Assembly: GCA_018644745.1 (NCBI GenBank)
Contig: JABGPX010000319.1
Coordinates: 1 to 6,262 of the forward strand
Direction of reading: 5' to 3'
DNA: 6,262 nt
Source of the DNA: Spirochaetales bacterium
GTDB lineage: Bacteria > Spirochaetota > Spirochaetia > ARS1246
Shown: piece after piece, positions 6,096-6,262 of the stretch
How the letters are laid out: every line of letters begins with the position of its first letter
How positions within the stretch are numbered: position 1 is the first letter of the stretch
Translations under genes and position numbers: made by a program
Notes under the pieces: generated by a model
What the model saw: the letters and a program-made list of their open reading frames with translations, nothing else
Told to the model about the DNA's origin: nothing
Databases searched by the model: none

Positions 6096-6099
6096 GGGA
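6081..6099 (-). promoter_or_regulatory. Hairpin containing both candidate pyrG start codons
   Basis: In the pyrG mRNA sense the sequence is TCCCATG, TACAG, CATGGGA: a perfect 7-bp stem with a 5-base loop. The first ATG (6093-6095) is in the 5' arm and the second in-frame ATG (6084-6086) is in the 3' arm. The stem begins about where transcription is predicted to start. Its 5' arm is therefore complete only if initiation occurs at or before T6099. This could tie translation to the exact start site. The repeat is directly visible; the function is inferred. Confidence 0.5.
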
Positions 6100-6103
6100 T
6101 TTC

Positions 6104-6132
6104 ATCTTAAGAATTTAGATGGTGAAGGTCAA
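6104..6132 (-). promoter_or_regulatory. Sigma-70 promoter of pyrG
   Basis: On the minus strand TTGACC (complement of 6127-6132), a 17-base spacer and TAAGAT (complement of 6104-6109) form a near-consensus promoter. Counting 7 bases from the -10 box puts the start at about 6097, within the series A6100, T6099, C6098, C6097, C6096, A6095 (minus-strand bases). The mRNA would be leaderless or carry only a few bases before the first AUG. This explains the lack of a Shine-Dalgarno site. Confidence 0.6.
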
Positions 6133-6229
6133 TGAGAGCAGCAGCGAAAACCGCGGTGTTTGCAGTTATTTCAGGAGAACAAGTCACGCTTTCTAAAAGG
6201 TGCAGCATAAAAACGCAGCAGGATTCTGA

Positions 6230-6236
6230 AAGGAGA
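6230..6236 (+). promoter_or_regulatory. Ribosome binding site of the gene starting at 6242
   Basis: AAGGAGA lies 5 bases before an ATG. It is the strongest Shine-Dalgarno match on the plus strand of this intergenic region and the main reason for calling a gene there. I found no convincing promoter between it and the pyrG promoter. Confidence 0.6.
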
Positions 6237-6241
6237 CAGCC

Positions 6242-6262
6242 ATGCAATTCTCACACCGTTTT
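6242..6262 (+). CDS. 5' end of an unidentified gene, cut by the window edge
   Basis: Only seven codons are visible (MQFSHRF), so no function can be assigned. The call rests on the AAGGAGA ribosome binding site 5 bases upstream of the ATG. The gene would be divergent from pyrG. A competing frame opens at 6132 (ATG AGA GCA) and stays open to the window end, but it has a weaker ribosome binding site and overlaps the pyrG -35 box, so I prefer 6242. Confidence 0.5.

Noticed and set aside
6202..6241. Possible short direct repeats (GCAGC plus A-rich plus CGC) and the ACCGCGGT palindrome (6150-6157) in the pyrG upstream region
   Set aside because: The copies are imperfect and short, with no spacing pattern pointing to an origin, iteron set or operator.
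6132..6262. Plus-strand frame starting ATG AGA GCA at 6132, open to the window end
   Set aside because: It has only a weak GAAGG upstream and overlaps the pyrG -35 box, and a much better ribosome binding site precedes ATG 6242 in another frame. The next bases beyond the window would decide.

Overview
This 6.3 kb window is compact bacterial chromosome with five complete genes and the first codons of a sixth. It shows no insertion sequence, CRISPR array, rRNA or tRNA. The gene mix (araA, a NagD-type HAD phosphatase, a class A small heat-shock protein, a GH33 sialidase and a divergent, N-terminally extended CTP synthase) suits a free-living, sugar-fermenting anaerobe. My best guess is a spirochaete of the Spirochaeta/Sediminispirochaeta kind. 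This rests on remembered family resemblance, chiefly the long divergent PyrG, and is only a moderate-to-weak inference.

Layout, left to right. Bases 1-90 hold no recognisable gene, only small inverted repeats. L-arabinose isomerase (araA, minus strand, 91-1596) is divergent from a HAD-IIA phosphatase (plus, 1714-2565). The 117-base gap between them carries a sigma-70-like promoter for the phosphatase with a dyad inside it. A 212-base AT-rich region then leads to hsp20 (plus, 2778-3206). That region contains a very good sigma-54 (-24/-12) promoter and a leader whose Shine-Dalgarno sequence sits in a hairpin loop. A strong Rho-independent terminator (3236-3270) closes hsp20. The sialidase follows (plus, 3311-4390), apparently from its own promoter with almost no leader. 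It converges on, and overlaps by 26 bases, the 3' end of pyrG (minus, 4365-6095). A 146-base region upstream of pyrG holds its promoter, and a new plus-strand gene begins at 6242 behind a strong ribosome binding site.

The genes do not form one operon; each appears to be its own transcription unit. AraA (arabinose catabolism), the sialidase (sialic acid release) and the phosphatase suggest carbohydrate scavenging. Hsp20 and PyrG are stress and housekeeping functions.

The most interesting signals are regulatory. The pyrG promoter is near-consensus and places the transcription start on, or a few bases before, the first AUG, next to a CCC run. A perfect 7-bp hairpin there contains both candidate start codons. 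This invites a CTP-sensing start-selection model for the gene that makes CTP. Separately, hsp20 appears to be sigma-54 dependent, with a leader hairpin that could be a CsrA site or a weak RNA thermometer.
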